This document shows positions 28,571-39,010 of a stretch of DNA of 64,000 bases, one piece after another. Source of the DNA: Sphaerotilus sp. Lineage in GTDB: Bacteria; Pseudomonadota; Gammaproteobacteria; Burkholderiales; Burkholderiaceae_C. Position numbers and translations under genes: made by a program. Under the pieces are notes generated by a model that had not been told where the DNA came from, made no database searches, and saw nothing but the letters and a program-made list of their open reading frames with translations. Position 1 is the first letter of the stretch. Each line of letters begins with the position of its first letter. The stretch spans positions 34,164-98,163 of the forward strand of contig JAAFKB010000002.1 in NCBI GenBank assembly GCA_013299055.1. Reading direction: 5' to 3'.

Positions 28571-29919
28571 TGCGTGTTGTAATTTCGGACATGAACAAGA
28601 CGAATCCGATGGATGCTCACACGCCTGAACAGGCCCCGCTCGGGGCGGTGGCGCAGTCTGGAGCCACGCTGGTCCGTGCCGCGGTGCAGTCGCTGCTGCG
28701 GCGCCTGCGTGGCGCGGACGTGATGGCCAGCTCCGGCCGCAACGATGGTCCGCCGGATCTGGACGAACTCTGGCGCGACTTCAATCAGAAGCTGGGTGGC
28801 CTGTTCGGTGGCAAGACGCCAGCAGGGCGCGACAGCGGCGGTGCGCCCCCTCCGGGCGGACGCCCCGATCCTTCGCCGGACGGCCGCCTGTTCGGCATGG
28901 GTGGTGGCCTGGTGCTGGGCGTGGCGGCGCTGCTCTGGCTGGGCAGCGGCTTTTTCATCGTGCAGGAAGGTCAGCAAGCTGTGATCCTGACCTTCGGCAA
29001 GTTCAGTCGAACGGTGGATGCCGGCATCCAGTACCGCTGGCCGGGGCCTTTCCAGTCGCATGACATTGTCAGCGTCACCCAGACCCGTTCCACCGAGGTG
29101 GGACGCAATTCGGTGGTGCAGGCCACGGGGCTGCGTGACTCGTCCATGCTGACCCAGGACGAGAACATCGTGGACATCCGCTTCACGGTGCAATGGCGCC
29201 TGAAGCAGGCCAAGGACTTCCTGTTCGAGAACCGCAACGTCGAGGAAGCTGTCCAGCAGGCGGCGGAGTCGGCGGTGCGCGAGATCGTCGGGCGCGGCAC
29301 GATGGACTCGGTGCTGTACGAGCAGCGCGATGCGATCGCGGTCGATCTGGTCAAGTCGATCCAGTCCCAGCTCGACCGTCTGAAGGCCGGCATCCTGGTC
29401 ATCAACGTGAACGTGCAGAGCGTGCAGGCGCCCGAGCAGGTGCAGGCGGCCTTCGACGATGCCTTCAAGGCTGGTGCCGACCGCGAGCGCCTGAAGAACG
29501 AAGGCCAAGCCTACGCCAACGACATCATCCCCAAGGCACGCGGCACCGCAGCGCGGCTGTCGGAAGAGGCCGAAGGCTACCGCGCCCGCGTGGTGGCCCA
29601 GGCCGAGGGCGACGGCGAGCGTTTCCGCAGCGTGCTCACCGAGTACCAGAAGGCGCCCGGCGTGACCCGCGACCGCATGTACATCGACACCATGTCGCAG
29701 CTCTACGCCAACGTGAGCAAGGTGATGGTCGACTCGCGCAATGGCAGCAACCTGCTGTACCTGCCGCTGGACAAGCTGATGCAGCAGTCGGCGGGTGGCG
29801 TGGCCGGTGCGGCGTCGGCCGTGCCCCTGGTGCCATCAAGCACCGATGGCGCATCGGGCAGCAGCGTGGACGTGCGTTCACGCGACGGACAACGCGGCCG
29901 TGACCGTGACGGGCGCTGA
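28570..29919 (+). CDS. hflK: FtsH protease modulator HflK
   Basis: About 449-residue membrane protein with an SPFH/band-7 domain. The N-terminal cytoplasmic part carries the HflK signature PPDLDELWRDFNQKLGGLFGG, a Gly/Pro-rich stretch, one transmembrane helix (LVLGVAALLWLGSGFFIV) and then the periplasmic SPFH domain. With HflC it forms the cage around FtsH. The ATG at 28570 shares its first base with the hflX stop; the true start could lie some residues later, as the first 50 residues are poorly conserved. Confidence 0.95.
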   Translation: MRVVISDMNKTNPMDAHTPEQAPLGAVAQSGATLVRAAVQSLLRRLRGADVMASSGRNDGPPDLDELWRDFNQKLGGLFGGKTPAGRDSGGAPPPGGRPDPSPDGRLFGMGGGLVLGVAALLWLGSGFFIVQEGQQAVILTFGKFSRTVDAGIQYRWPGPFQSHDIVSVTQTRSTEVGRNSVVQATGLRDSSMLTQDENIVDIRFTVQWRLKQAKDFLFENRNVEEAVQQAAESAVREIVGRGTMDSVLYEQRDAIAVDLVKSIQSQLDRLKAGILVINVNVQSVQAPEQVQAAFDDAFKAGADRERLKNEGQAYANDIIPKARGTAARLSEEAEGYRARVVAQAEGDGERFRSVLTEYQKAPGVTRDRMYIDTMSQLYANVSKVMVDSRNGSNLLYLPLDKLMQQSAGGVAGAASAVPLVPSSTDGASGSSVDVRSRDGQRGRDRDGR

Positions 29920-29934
29920 GCAGGGGAACACGAG

Positions 29935-30813
29935 ATGAATCGAATCGGACTTATCGCGGTCAGCGGGCTGATGGCGCTGCTGGTCACCACCTCGATGCTC
30001 TTTGTCGTCGACCAGCGCAACTTTGCCGTCGTCTACGCCCTGGGTGAAATCAAGGAAGTCATCGCCGAGCCGGGCCTGAAGTTCAAGCTGCCGCCGCCGC
30101 TGCAGAACGTGATCTTCATCGACCGGCGCACCCAGACGCTGGACAGCCCCGAGACGCGCCCGGTGTTCACCGCCGAGAAGCAGAGCCTGGTGATCGACTG
30201 GCTGGTCAAGTGGCGCATCACCGAGCCGCGCCAGTTCATCCGCAACACCGGGGTCGATCTGCGCAACGCCGAGGCACGCCTGTCTCCCATCGTGCAGGCG
30301 GCGCTGAACGAGGAAGTCACCAAGCGCACCGTGCGGGCGATGCTGTCCACCGAGCGTGACAAGGTCATGCAGGGTGTGATGCAGCGCCTGAGCGATGACG
30401 CGAAGAACTTCGGCATCGAGATCGTCGACGTACGCATCAAGCGGGTCGACTTCGCCTCCACCATCACCGAGTCGGTCTACCGGCGCATGGAGTCCGAGCG
30501 CAAGCGCGTGGCCAACGAGCTGCGTTCGGAAGGGGCGGCCGACGGCGAGAAGATCCGCGCCGATGCGGACCGCCAGCGTGAAGTGATCCTGGCTGACGCC
30601 TACCGCGAAGCCCAGAAGGTCAAGGGCGAGGGCGATGCCAAGGCGTCGGCGATCTATGCGGAATCGTTCGGACGCGATCCGCAGTTCGCCCAGTTCTACC
30701 GCAGCCTGGAAGCCTATCGGGCCAGCTTCCGCAGCAAGAGCGATGTGCTGGTGGTCGATCCGTCCAGCGAGTTCTTCCGCGTGATGCGCAGCGGCGGTGT
30801 CGGTGGCAAGTAA
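29935..30813 (+). CDS. hflC: FtsH protease modulator HflC
   Basis: 292-residue partner of HflK. An N-terminal signal anchor (LIAVSGLMALLVTTSMLFVV) is followed by an SPFH domain and a coiled-coil with YREAQKVKGEGDAKA, the typical HflC motif. Periplasmic, in complex with HflK and FtsH at the inner membrane. Lies 15 bp after hflK and directly abuts the DUF2065 gene. Confidence 0.96.
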   Translation: MNRIGLIAVSGLMALLVTTSMLFVVDQRNFAVVYALGEIKEVIAEPGLKFKLPPPLQNVIFIDRRTQTLDSPETRPVFTAEKQSLVIDWLVKWRITEPRQFIRNTGVDLRNAEARLSPIVQAALNEEVTKRTVRAMLSTERDKVMQGVMQRLSDDAKNFGIEIVDVRIKRVDFASTITESVYRRMESERKRVANELRSEGAADGEKIRADADRQREVILADAYREAQKVKGEGDAKASAIYAESFGRDPQFAQFYRSLEAYRASFRSKSDVLVVDPSSEFFRVMRSGGVGGK

Positions 30814-31002
30814 GTGAGTGGAGAGACACTGTTGTCGGCGCTTGCGCTGGTGCTGGTGATCGAAGGCTTGATGCCACTGCTTGGCCCAGCGCAGTGGCGC
30901 AAGTTCTTCGAGCAGGTGCTGGCCCTGCACGATGGCCAGATCCGCTTCATCGGACTGGCCAGCGTCCTGGCGGGCTTGCTGCTGTTGCTCTTCGTCGGCT
31001 GA
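30814..31002 (+). CDS. DUF2065 (YjeT-like) small membrane protein
   Basis: 62-residue protein with two hydrophobic helices (about 6-24 and 43-61) joined by a polar loop (GPAQWRKFFEQVL). This matches DUF2065, a family commonly encoded directly after hflC. It begins with GTG immediately after the hflC stop, so translation is probably coupled. Function unknown; the position suggests some link to the HflKC/FtsH complex. Confidence 0.85.
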   Translation: MSGETLLSALALVLVIEGLMPLLGPAQWRKFFEQVLALHDGQIRFIGLASVLAGLLLLLFVG

Positions 31003-31049
31003 ACCGGGTTTCCCCGGCGTTCAGGCCTGCTACTGGAGCGTTCGCCCGG

Positions 31050-31055
31050 TAGAAT
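31050..31055 (+). promoter_or_regulatory. Candidate -10 element (TAGAAT) upstream of hisZ
   Basis: TAGAAT lies 27 nt before the hisZ ATG, just after a CCGGG-TTT-CCCCGG hairpin that follows the DUF2065 stop. The spacing suits a promoter; the -35 is not clear. Confidence 0.4.
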
Positions 31056-31081
31056 CCGCCCTTTTGATTCCCTGACCTGCT

Positions 31082-33648
<2,567 letters not shown>

Positions 33649-33684
33649 ATGTCCGCCCCGCCCACGCAAGGACAAGGAATCCAC

Positions 33685-34206
33685 ATGCTCACCGACGATG
33701 GCAAACACCTGTACGTGTCCTGGGACGAGTACCACCTGTTGATCGAGAAGCTCGCGCTCCAGGTCCACGCGTCCGGCTGGGAGTTCGACCAGATCCTGTG
33801 CCTGGCGCGTGGGGGCTTGCGGCCTGGCGACGTGATGTCGCGCGTGTTTGACAAGCCGCTGGCGATCATGGCCACCAGCTCCTACCGGGCCGAGAGCGGC
33901 ACCATCCAGGGCCGGCTTGACATGGCCAAGTACATCACCATGCCCAAGGGCGAACTCGCCGGGCGGGTGCTGCTGGTCGATGACCTGGCGGACTCTGGCG
34001 TGACACTGCAGGCTGTGGTCGATCGGCTGCGGGGCATGCCGGCGATCCGGGAGCTGCGGTCGGCGGTGCTGTGGGTGAAGGGCGTGTCGTGCTATACGCC
34101 AGACTACTACGTCGAGTCGCTGCCCACCAGTCCGTGGATTCACCAGCCCTTCGAGGAATATGACGCGATGCGGCCGGATGCGCTGAGTCGCAAGCTGTCG
34201 GTCTGA
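33685..34206 (+). CDS. Phosphoribosyltransferase (xanthine/hypoxanthine-type)
   Basis: About 173-residue type I PRTase. The PRPP-binding loop is VLLVDDLADSGVTL, and the N-terminal CLARGGLRPGDVMSR is the usual PPi loop. It resembles bacterial Gpt/HGPRT-like proteins; which base it uses is not decidable by eye, so no symbol is given. AAGGA sits 6 bases before the ATG at 33685, which I prefer; the track starts 36 bases earlier, directly after the purA stop. Placement after purA suggests a purine salvage role. Confidence 0.85.
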   Translation: MLTDDGKHLYVSWDEYHLLIEKLALQVHASGWEFDQILCLARGGLRPGDVMSRVFDKPLAIMATSSYRAESGTIQGRLDMAKYITMPKGELAGRVLLVDDLADSGVTLQAVVDRLRGMPAIRELRSAVLWVKGVSCYTPDYYVESLPTSPWIHQPFEEYDAMRPDALSRKLSV

Positions 34207-34211
34207 ATCAG

Positions 34212-34247
34212 AAACCTCGCTGTCTCGAAAGAGCAGCGGGGTTTTTT
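34212..34247 (+). terminator. Rho-independent terminator after the hisZ-purA-PRTase unit
   Basis: AACCTCGCTG..CTC-GAAA-GAG..CAGCGGGGTT forms a strong stem with a GAAA loop and is followed by six T. It lies 6 bp after the phosphoribosyltransferase stop, so it closes the plus-strand operon. Confidence 0.88.
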
Positions 34248-34289
34248 GATGTTTTGCGCGACTTGTCGTCAGCAGTTGTCCACGTGAAA

Positions 34290-34320
34290 TAAAAAAGCCA
34301 GCTTGAAAGCTGGCTTTTTG
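34290..34320 (-). terminator. Terminator for the tRNA-Leu genes (bidirectional hairpin)
   Basis: AGCCAGCT-TGAA-AGCTGGCT is a perfect 8-bp stem flanked by an A-run on the left and a T-run on the right. Read on the minus strand it ends in a T-tract just after the proximal tRNA-Leu gene, making it the terminator of that transcript; it could also back up the plus-strand terminator at 34212. Confidence 0.85.
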
Positions 34321-34328
34321 TCTTGTGT

Positions 34329-34413
<85 letters not shown>

Positions 34414-34494
34414 CTTGAAATCCTGATTACGAACACAAACTCGGATTTCATGAGTCTGTGCAAGTGGTTGAATTCGGCGTATGCTGAATCCATT

Positions 34495-34579
<85 letters not shown>

Positions 34580-34623
34580 TTTCTTCGCGTTTCAGGAATT
34601 TCCCCTGAGCAGCGCAGAACGCT

Positions 34624-34653
34624 AGTGTAGCATGACTTCAAATCGAAACGCAA
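34624..34653 (-). promoter_or_regulatory. Candidate promoter for the tRNA-Leu pair
   Basis: On the minus strand TTGCGT (34653-34648) is followed after 18 bp by TACACT (34629-34624), preceded by TGC as in extended -10 promoters. It lies about 45 bp before the distal tRNA gene. It overlaps the leader of the divergent rnr gene. Confidence 0.45.
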
Positions 34654-34662
34654 GGACTCTCG

Positions 34663-36909
34663 TTGAACAACAGCACTCTCTTGAATGAAGTCGATGGCAC
34701 GGTGCAAGGTCACCGGGATGGTCATGGCTTTGTGGTCCTCGACAACGGGGATGCCGACATCTATCTGGCGCCGCAGGAAATGCGTGCGGTGCTGCATCTG
34801 GACCGTGTGCGGGTGCGCGTGCTGCGGCTGGACCGCAAGGGCCGCCCGGAAGGCCGGGTGCTGGAGATCCTGGCGCGCCGCAAGACACCGATCATCGGCC
34901 GGCTGCTGCTCGAAAACGGCGTCTGGGTGGTCGCGCCTGAGGACAAACGTTACGGCCAGGACATCCTGATCCCCAAGAACGCCACGGCGAATGCGGAGGC
35001 CGGGCAGGTCGTGGCCGTGGAGCTGACCGAGCCGCCGTCACTGCACGCCCAGCCTGTGGGCCGCATCGCCGAAGTGCTGGGCGACATCGACGATCCCGGC
35101 ATGGAGATCGAGATCGCGGTGCGCAAGTACGAGGTGCCGCACCGCTTCTCGCCCGAGACGCTGGCCCAGACCGGCAAGCTGCCCGACAAGGTCCGGCCGA
35201 GCGACATGAAGCACCGGATCGACCTGACCGATGTGCCGCTGGTGACGATCGACGGCGAGGACGCCCGCGACTTCGACGACGCCGTCTACTGCGAGCCGGC
35301 CAGGGTCGGGCGCAAGAAGGGCTGGCGGCTGCTGGTGGCCATCGCCGACGTGAGCCACTACGTCAAGCCGGGCGACCCGCTCGACGACGACGCCTACGAG
35401 CGCGCCACCTCGGTCTACTTCCCGCGCCGGGTCATCCCGATGCTGCCGGAGAAGCTCTCCAACGGCCTGTGCTCGCTCAATCCGCACCAGAACCGCCTGT
35501 CCATGGTCTGCGACATGCTGGTGGACGGCGAGGGCGAGGTCACGGCCTACCAGTTCTACCCGGCCGTCATCTGCTCGCACGCGCGGCTGACCTACACCGA
35601 AGTGGCCGCCGTGCTGGCCAACACCCGCGGCCCGGAGGCCCAGCGCCGCGCCGACCTGGTGCCGCACCTGCTCCACCTGCACGAGGTCTACCGCCTGCTG
35701 CTCAGGCAGCGCGCCAGCCGCGGCGCCATCGACTTCGAGACCACCGAGACCCAGATCGTCTGCGACGAGAACGGTCGCATCGACAAGATCGTCCCGCGGG
35801 TGCGCACCGAGGCCCACCGCCTGATCGAGGAGGCCATGCTCGCGGCCAACGTCTGTGCTGCCGACTTCATCCAGGCCGGCAAGCACCCTTCGCTCTACCG
35901 CGTCCACGAAGGCCCGACGCCAGAAAAGCGTCTGGCCCTGCAGAACTACCTGCGCAGTCTTGGCCTGAACCTCACTGTCAGCGACGAGCCCACCCCTGGC
36001 GAGCTGCAGGCCCTTGCCCAGCAGACCCGCGACCGGCCTGACGCCACGCAGATCCACGCCATGCTGCTGCGCTCCATGCAGCAGGCGATCTACACCCCGT
36101 TCAACAACGGGCACTTCGGCCTGTCCTACACGGCCTACACCCACTTCACCAGTCCTATCCGGCGCTACCCGGACCTGCTGATCCACCGCGTCCTCAAGGG
36201 GCTGCTGTCGGGCAAGAAGTACGGGCTGGTGGTGAAGGCTGCCACTCCAGGGCGGCTGCCGCCGCCACCGCGACGGCGCCAGCCGGTGAAGGTGGCGGGG
36301 CCTGCGCCGCGGGTCGAGGGCATCGCGCCGCGGGATCTGGAGGCATGGGAGGCTGCGGGTGCGCACTGCAGTGCCAACGAGCGCAGGGCGGACGAAGCCT
36401 CGCGCGACGTGGAGGCGTGGCTCAAGTGCAAGTACATGCGCGACCGCCTGGGCGAGGAGTACAGCGGCACCATCAGCTCCGTCACCAGCTTCGGCCTGTT
36501 CGTGCAGCTGGACGCGCTGTACGTGGAGGGGCTGGTCCACATCACCGAGCTGGGCGGCGAGTATTTCCGCTACGACGACGTGCGCCACGAACTGCGCGGC
36601 GAGCGCACCGGCATCCGCCATGCGGTGGGTGGACGCATCCAGGTGCAGGTCAGCCGCGTGGATCTGGATGGCCGGCGCATCGACTTCCGGCTGGTGCGTG
36701 ATCCGCTGACGCCTGCGGTCGCGCCGCCCATTGCCAGGCCGGGTGGCCGCGAGCGCCAGGTCTCGGCGCAGGACGAGCTGTCGGTGCTGCAGGCCTCTGA
36801 CCGCGCCGAGCGCCGGGTAACGCGCAAGACGGCAGCGCGCAAGTCAGGTCCGCGGACCGGCAAGTCCGCGGGCAAGGCGGCCGGCAAGTCCTCCGGCGGT
36901 CAGCGTTGA
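34663..36909 (+). CDS. rnr: Ribonuclease R
   Basis: 748-residue 3'-5' exoribonuclease that degrades structured RNA. N-terminal cold-shock/OB domains (GTVQGHRDGHGFVV), the catalytic RNB domain with DGEDARDFDDAVYCE (metal-binding Asp residues), and a C-terminal S1 domain (YSGTISSVTSFGLFVQLDALYVEGLVHI) ending in a Lys-rich tail. Translation appears to begin at TTG (34663): AAGGA is correctly spaced and no ATG lies nearby. A Pro/Arg-rich insertion occurs at about 526-550, between the RNB and S1 regions. Confidence 0.95.
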   Translation: MNNSTLLNEVDGTVQGHRDGHGFVVLDNGDADIYLAPQEMRAVLHLDRVRVRVLRLDRKGRPEGRVLEILARRKTPIIGRLLLENGVWVVAPEDKRYGQDILIPKNATANAEAGQVVAVELTEPPSLHAQPVGRIAEVLGDIDDPGMEIEIAVRKYEVPHRFSPETLAQTGKLPDKVRPSDMKHRIDLTDVPLVTIDGEDARDFDDAVYCEPARVGRKKGWRLLVAIADVSHYVKPGDPLDDDAYERATSVYFPRRVIPMLPEKLSNGLCSLNPHQNRLSMVCDMLVDGEGEVTAYQFYPAVICSHARLTYTEVAAVLANTRGPEAQRRADLVPHLLHLHEVYRLLLRQRASRGAIDFETTETQIVCDENGRIDKIVPRVRTEAHRLIEEAMLAANVCAADFIQAGKHPSLYRVHEGPTPEKRLALQNYLRSLGLNLTVSDEPTPGELQALAQQTRDRPDATQIHAMLLRSMQQAIYTPFNNGHFGLSYTAYTHFTSPIRRYPDLLIHRVLKGLLSGKKYGLVVKAATPGRLPPPPRRRQPVKVAGPAPRVEGIAPRDLEAWEAAGAHCSANERRADEASRDVEAWLKCKYMRDRLGEEYSGTISSVTSFGLFVQLDALYVEGLVHITELGGEYFRYDDVRHELRGERTGIRHAVGGRIQVQVSRVDLDGRRIDFRLVRDPLTPAVAPPIARPGGRERQVSAQDELSVLQASDRAERRVTRKTAARKSGPRTGKSAGKAAGKSSGGQR

Positions 36910-36935
36910 CACGTTGACGACAGCGTCGCCCTGCG

Positions 36936-38540
36936 TCAGCTGCCGGACGAGGGCACCAGCCGGCTGGCGATGAGTACCTCTCCCGCCGGCCTGTACTGCT
37001 CGGCGCGCAGGCCGTGCTGGTGGACGGCGTGGCGGGCGGCCCGCGCCGCGTCGTGCCAGAGTGGTGCGGCATCCGGGCGTGCCGTGCCGCCGGAGAGCTG
37101 GCTCCACAGGCCGCCGATCCAGCCTGCCAGCACGTCGCCGCTGCCCGGCGTGGCCAGCGCGGCGTTGCCACTGGCGTTGATCCAGGGGGCCTGTCCCGGT
37201 GCGGCGACCACGCTGCCCGAACCCTTGAGCACCACGACCGCACCGGTGTCGGCCGCGAGTGTGCGGGCGGCGTGCAGGCGGTCGGACTGGACCTCGGCGG
37301 TGTTGCACCCGAGCAGGCGCGCGGCTTCGAGTGGATGGGGTGTGAGCACGGTGGCCAGTCCATGGCCGTGGCGTTCGCGCAGGCGCTGGCGCAGCGTGGT
37401 GTCGGCCGCGACCGCGTTCAAGGCATCAGCGTCCAGCAGCAGCCTGGCGGCGTGCGTCAGCAGATCGGGCAGGCAGGTGCGGATCGCCCGACCGCCGCCA
37501 CAGCCTGCCACCACCGTCGCCTGTGCCAGCAGGTCCGGCGTGGGGGGGCCGGCCAGCATCAGCTCGGGGTGGACGGGGTCGAGATGCGGCGCGTCTGGGT
37601 CCAGCGGATGCGCGTACACGCGGCCCGCTCCGACGCCCAGCGCCGCACGGGCCGCCAGCAGCACCGCGCCCGCCATCGACCGGTCGCCGCCCACTACCCG
37701 CACGTCGCCGAAGCTGCCCTTGTGCTGCGCGTGGCGGCGGTCGGGCCAGGCCATGGCGGGGTGTCGACCCGTGTGCAGCCAAGCAGCGGGGGCGTGGGAC
37801 GCGAAGGGGGTGTCATGCCAGTCCAGGCCGAGTCCATCCCACCAGACTTCGCCCGCGTGGTCGCGCCCATCGGCGGTGAAGAGGCCCGGCGCCAGACCCA
37901 GCAAGGCCAGGGTCCAGCGTGCCCGCACGCAAGCGGTCTGTGGCGCCAGCGCACCGGTGTCGCCCGGCAATCCCGAGGGCAGGTCCACGGCCAGCACGGG
38001 GATGGTCGAGTCCGTGTGCGCCAGTTGTCGGATCGCCTGTGCCATGGCGCCGTCCGCTGGCCGGCTCAAGCCGCGGCCGAGCAAGGCGTCGAGGACCAGA
38101 TCGGCATGGTCGAGGTCGGTGTCGCCCAGTCCCTGGACGATCGGCACGCCCGCGTCTTGTGCGCGCTGACGGCTGGCCGCGGCATCGGGCGGGCAGGCGT
38201 GGCCGCTATCCAGGAGGTGCAGCACGACGTCTCGGCTGCTGGGGTGTTGCCGCCGGTGCAGATGCTGGTGCAACTGCAGCGCCGCCTCGAAGCCGTCACC
38301 GCCGTTGTTGCCCGGCCCCGCCAGCACGACGATCCGCCGCGCATGGGGCGCCACGGCCTGCGCCAGCCGCGCCACGCCGAGGCCGGCGCGCTGCATCAGC
38401 GTGTGCGGTGACAGGGGCGAGGCGGCGGTCGCCTCGATCTGGCGGGACGTGGCGGCGTCGTGCAGCGGCCAGCCGTCGGGTGTGGGGGCCGGGGCTGTGC
38501 CGATGCGCAGCGGGGCGGGGTGGCGGGCAGACGAGGTCAC
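36936..38540 (-). CDS. nnr: Bifunctional NAD(P)H-hydrate epimerase / ADP-dependent dehydratase
   Basis: 534-residue metabolite-repair enzyme restoring damaged NAD(P)H. The N-terminal YjeF domain (epimerase) has VVLAGPGNNGGDGFEAA and DALLGRGLSRP; the C-terminal ribokinase-like dehydratase domain has HKGSFGDVRVVGG, VLTPHPLEAARLLG and ASGNAALATPGSGDVLAGWIGGLW. The start is the GTG at 38540, overlapping the PIN gene stop as GTGA; the track's longer form runs through that gene. It is last of a three-gene minus-strand operon and converges on rnr. Confidence 0.93.
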   Translation of the reverse strand: MTSSARHPAPLRIGTAPAPTPDGWPLHDAATSRQIEATAASPLSPHTLMQRAGLGVARLAQAVAPHARRIVVLAGPGNNGGDGFEAALQLHQHLHRRQHPSSRDVVLHLLDSGHACPPDAAASRQRAQDAGVPIVQGLGDTDLDHADLVLDALLGRGLSRPADGAMAQAIRQLAHTDSTIPVLAVDLPSGLPGDTGALAPQTACVRARWTLALLGLAPGLFTADGRDHAGEVWWDGLGLDWHDTPFASHAPAAWLHTGRHPAMAWPDRRHAQHKGSFGDVRVVGGDRSMAGAVLLAARAALGVGAGRVYAHPLDPDAPHLDPVHPELMLAGPPTPDLLAQATVVAGCGGGRAIRTCLPDLLTHAARLLLDADALNAVAADTTLRQRLRERHGHGLATVLTPHPLEAARLLGCNTAEVQSDRLHAARTLAADTGAVVVLKGSGSVVAAPGQAPWINASGNAALATPGSGDVLAGWIGGLWSQLSGGTARPDAAPLWHDAARAARHAVHQHGLRAEQYRPAGEVLIASRLVPSSGS

Positions 38541-39010
38541 GCGGGCTGGAGCGGCCGGGCGAGCGCCCAGGCTTCGGGTGTGAGGATGGCCACGCCCAGC
38601 GGCCGGGCACGCCGTGCGAGGCGCCGCAGGGCGTGGTCGCGGGTCAGCAGGCAAGGCGTGCGCCGGGCGATGGCCAGGTCGATGAAGCACTGGTCGTCCG
38701 GGTCGGTGCAGCGCAGCCGCTCGCCGTAGGGCAAGGGGCCTGGCGGCGGAACCGGGTGGGCCCAGGTGGCGAGGCCGGCCATCGCGGGGGCGTGGCGGTG
38801 GCTCCAGCGCAGCAGCGAGGGCCGGTGCAGCAGCCGCCCGAGGACATCGACCAGCTCCTCGTGCATCGCCGGGCTGGCGATCCAGCGCAGCTCGCCGGCG
38901 GCTACCGAACGGCCAATCGCCAGCCCGCTGTGGTGCTCGAACACCAGCCAGTCGAGCACGACGTTGGTGTCGAGGATGATGTCCTGTGGTGCGGTGGTGG
39001 CGTGTGTCAT
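38537..39010 (-). CDS. PIN-domain protein (TIGR00305-like putative toxin)
   Basis: 157-residue PIN-domain nuclease-type protein. Conserved acidic residues are in ILDTNVVLDW, MHEELVDVL, CTDPDDQCFIDLA and LLTRDHALRRLA, and the end ILTPEAW is characteristic of the TIGR00305 / COG1569 group annotated as toxin components. No antitoxin-like ORF adjoins it: both neighbours are metabolic enzymes overlapping by 4 bp. It may be an RNase with a housekeeping function instead of a toxin. Start ATG overlaps the amidase stop. Confidence 0.85.
   Translation of the reverse strand: MTHATTAPQDIILDTNVVLDWLVFEHHSGLAIGRSVAAGELRWIASPAMHEELVDVLGRLLHRPSLLRWSHRHAPAMAGLATWAHPVPPPGPLPYGERLRCTDPDDQCFIDLAIARRTPCLLTRDHALRRLARRARPLGVAILTPEAWALARPLQPA

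Noticed and set aside
38537-38540. Toxin-antitoxin module around the PIN gene
   Set aside because: No small antitoxin-like gene is adjacent; both neighbours are enzymes, so I did not call a TA pair.
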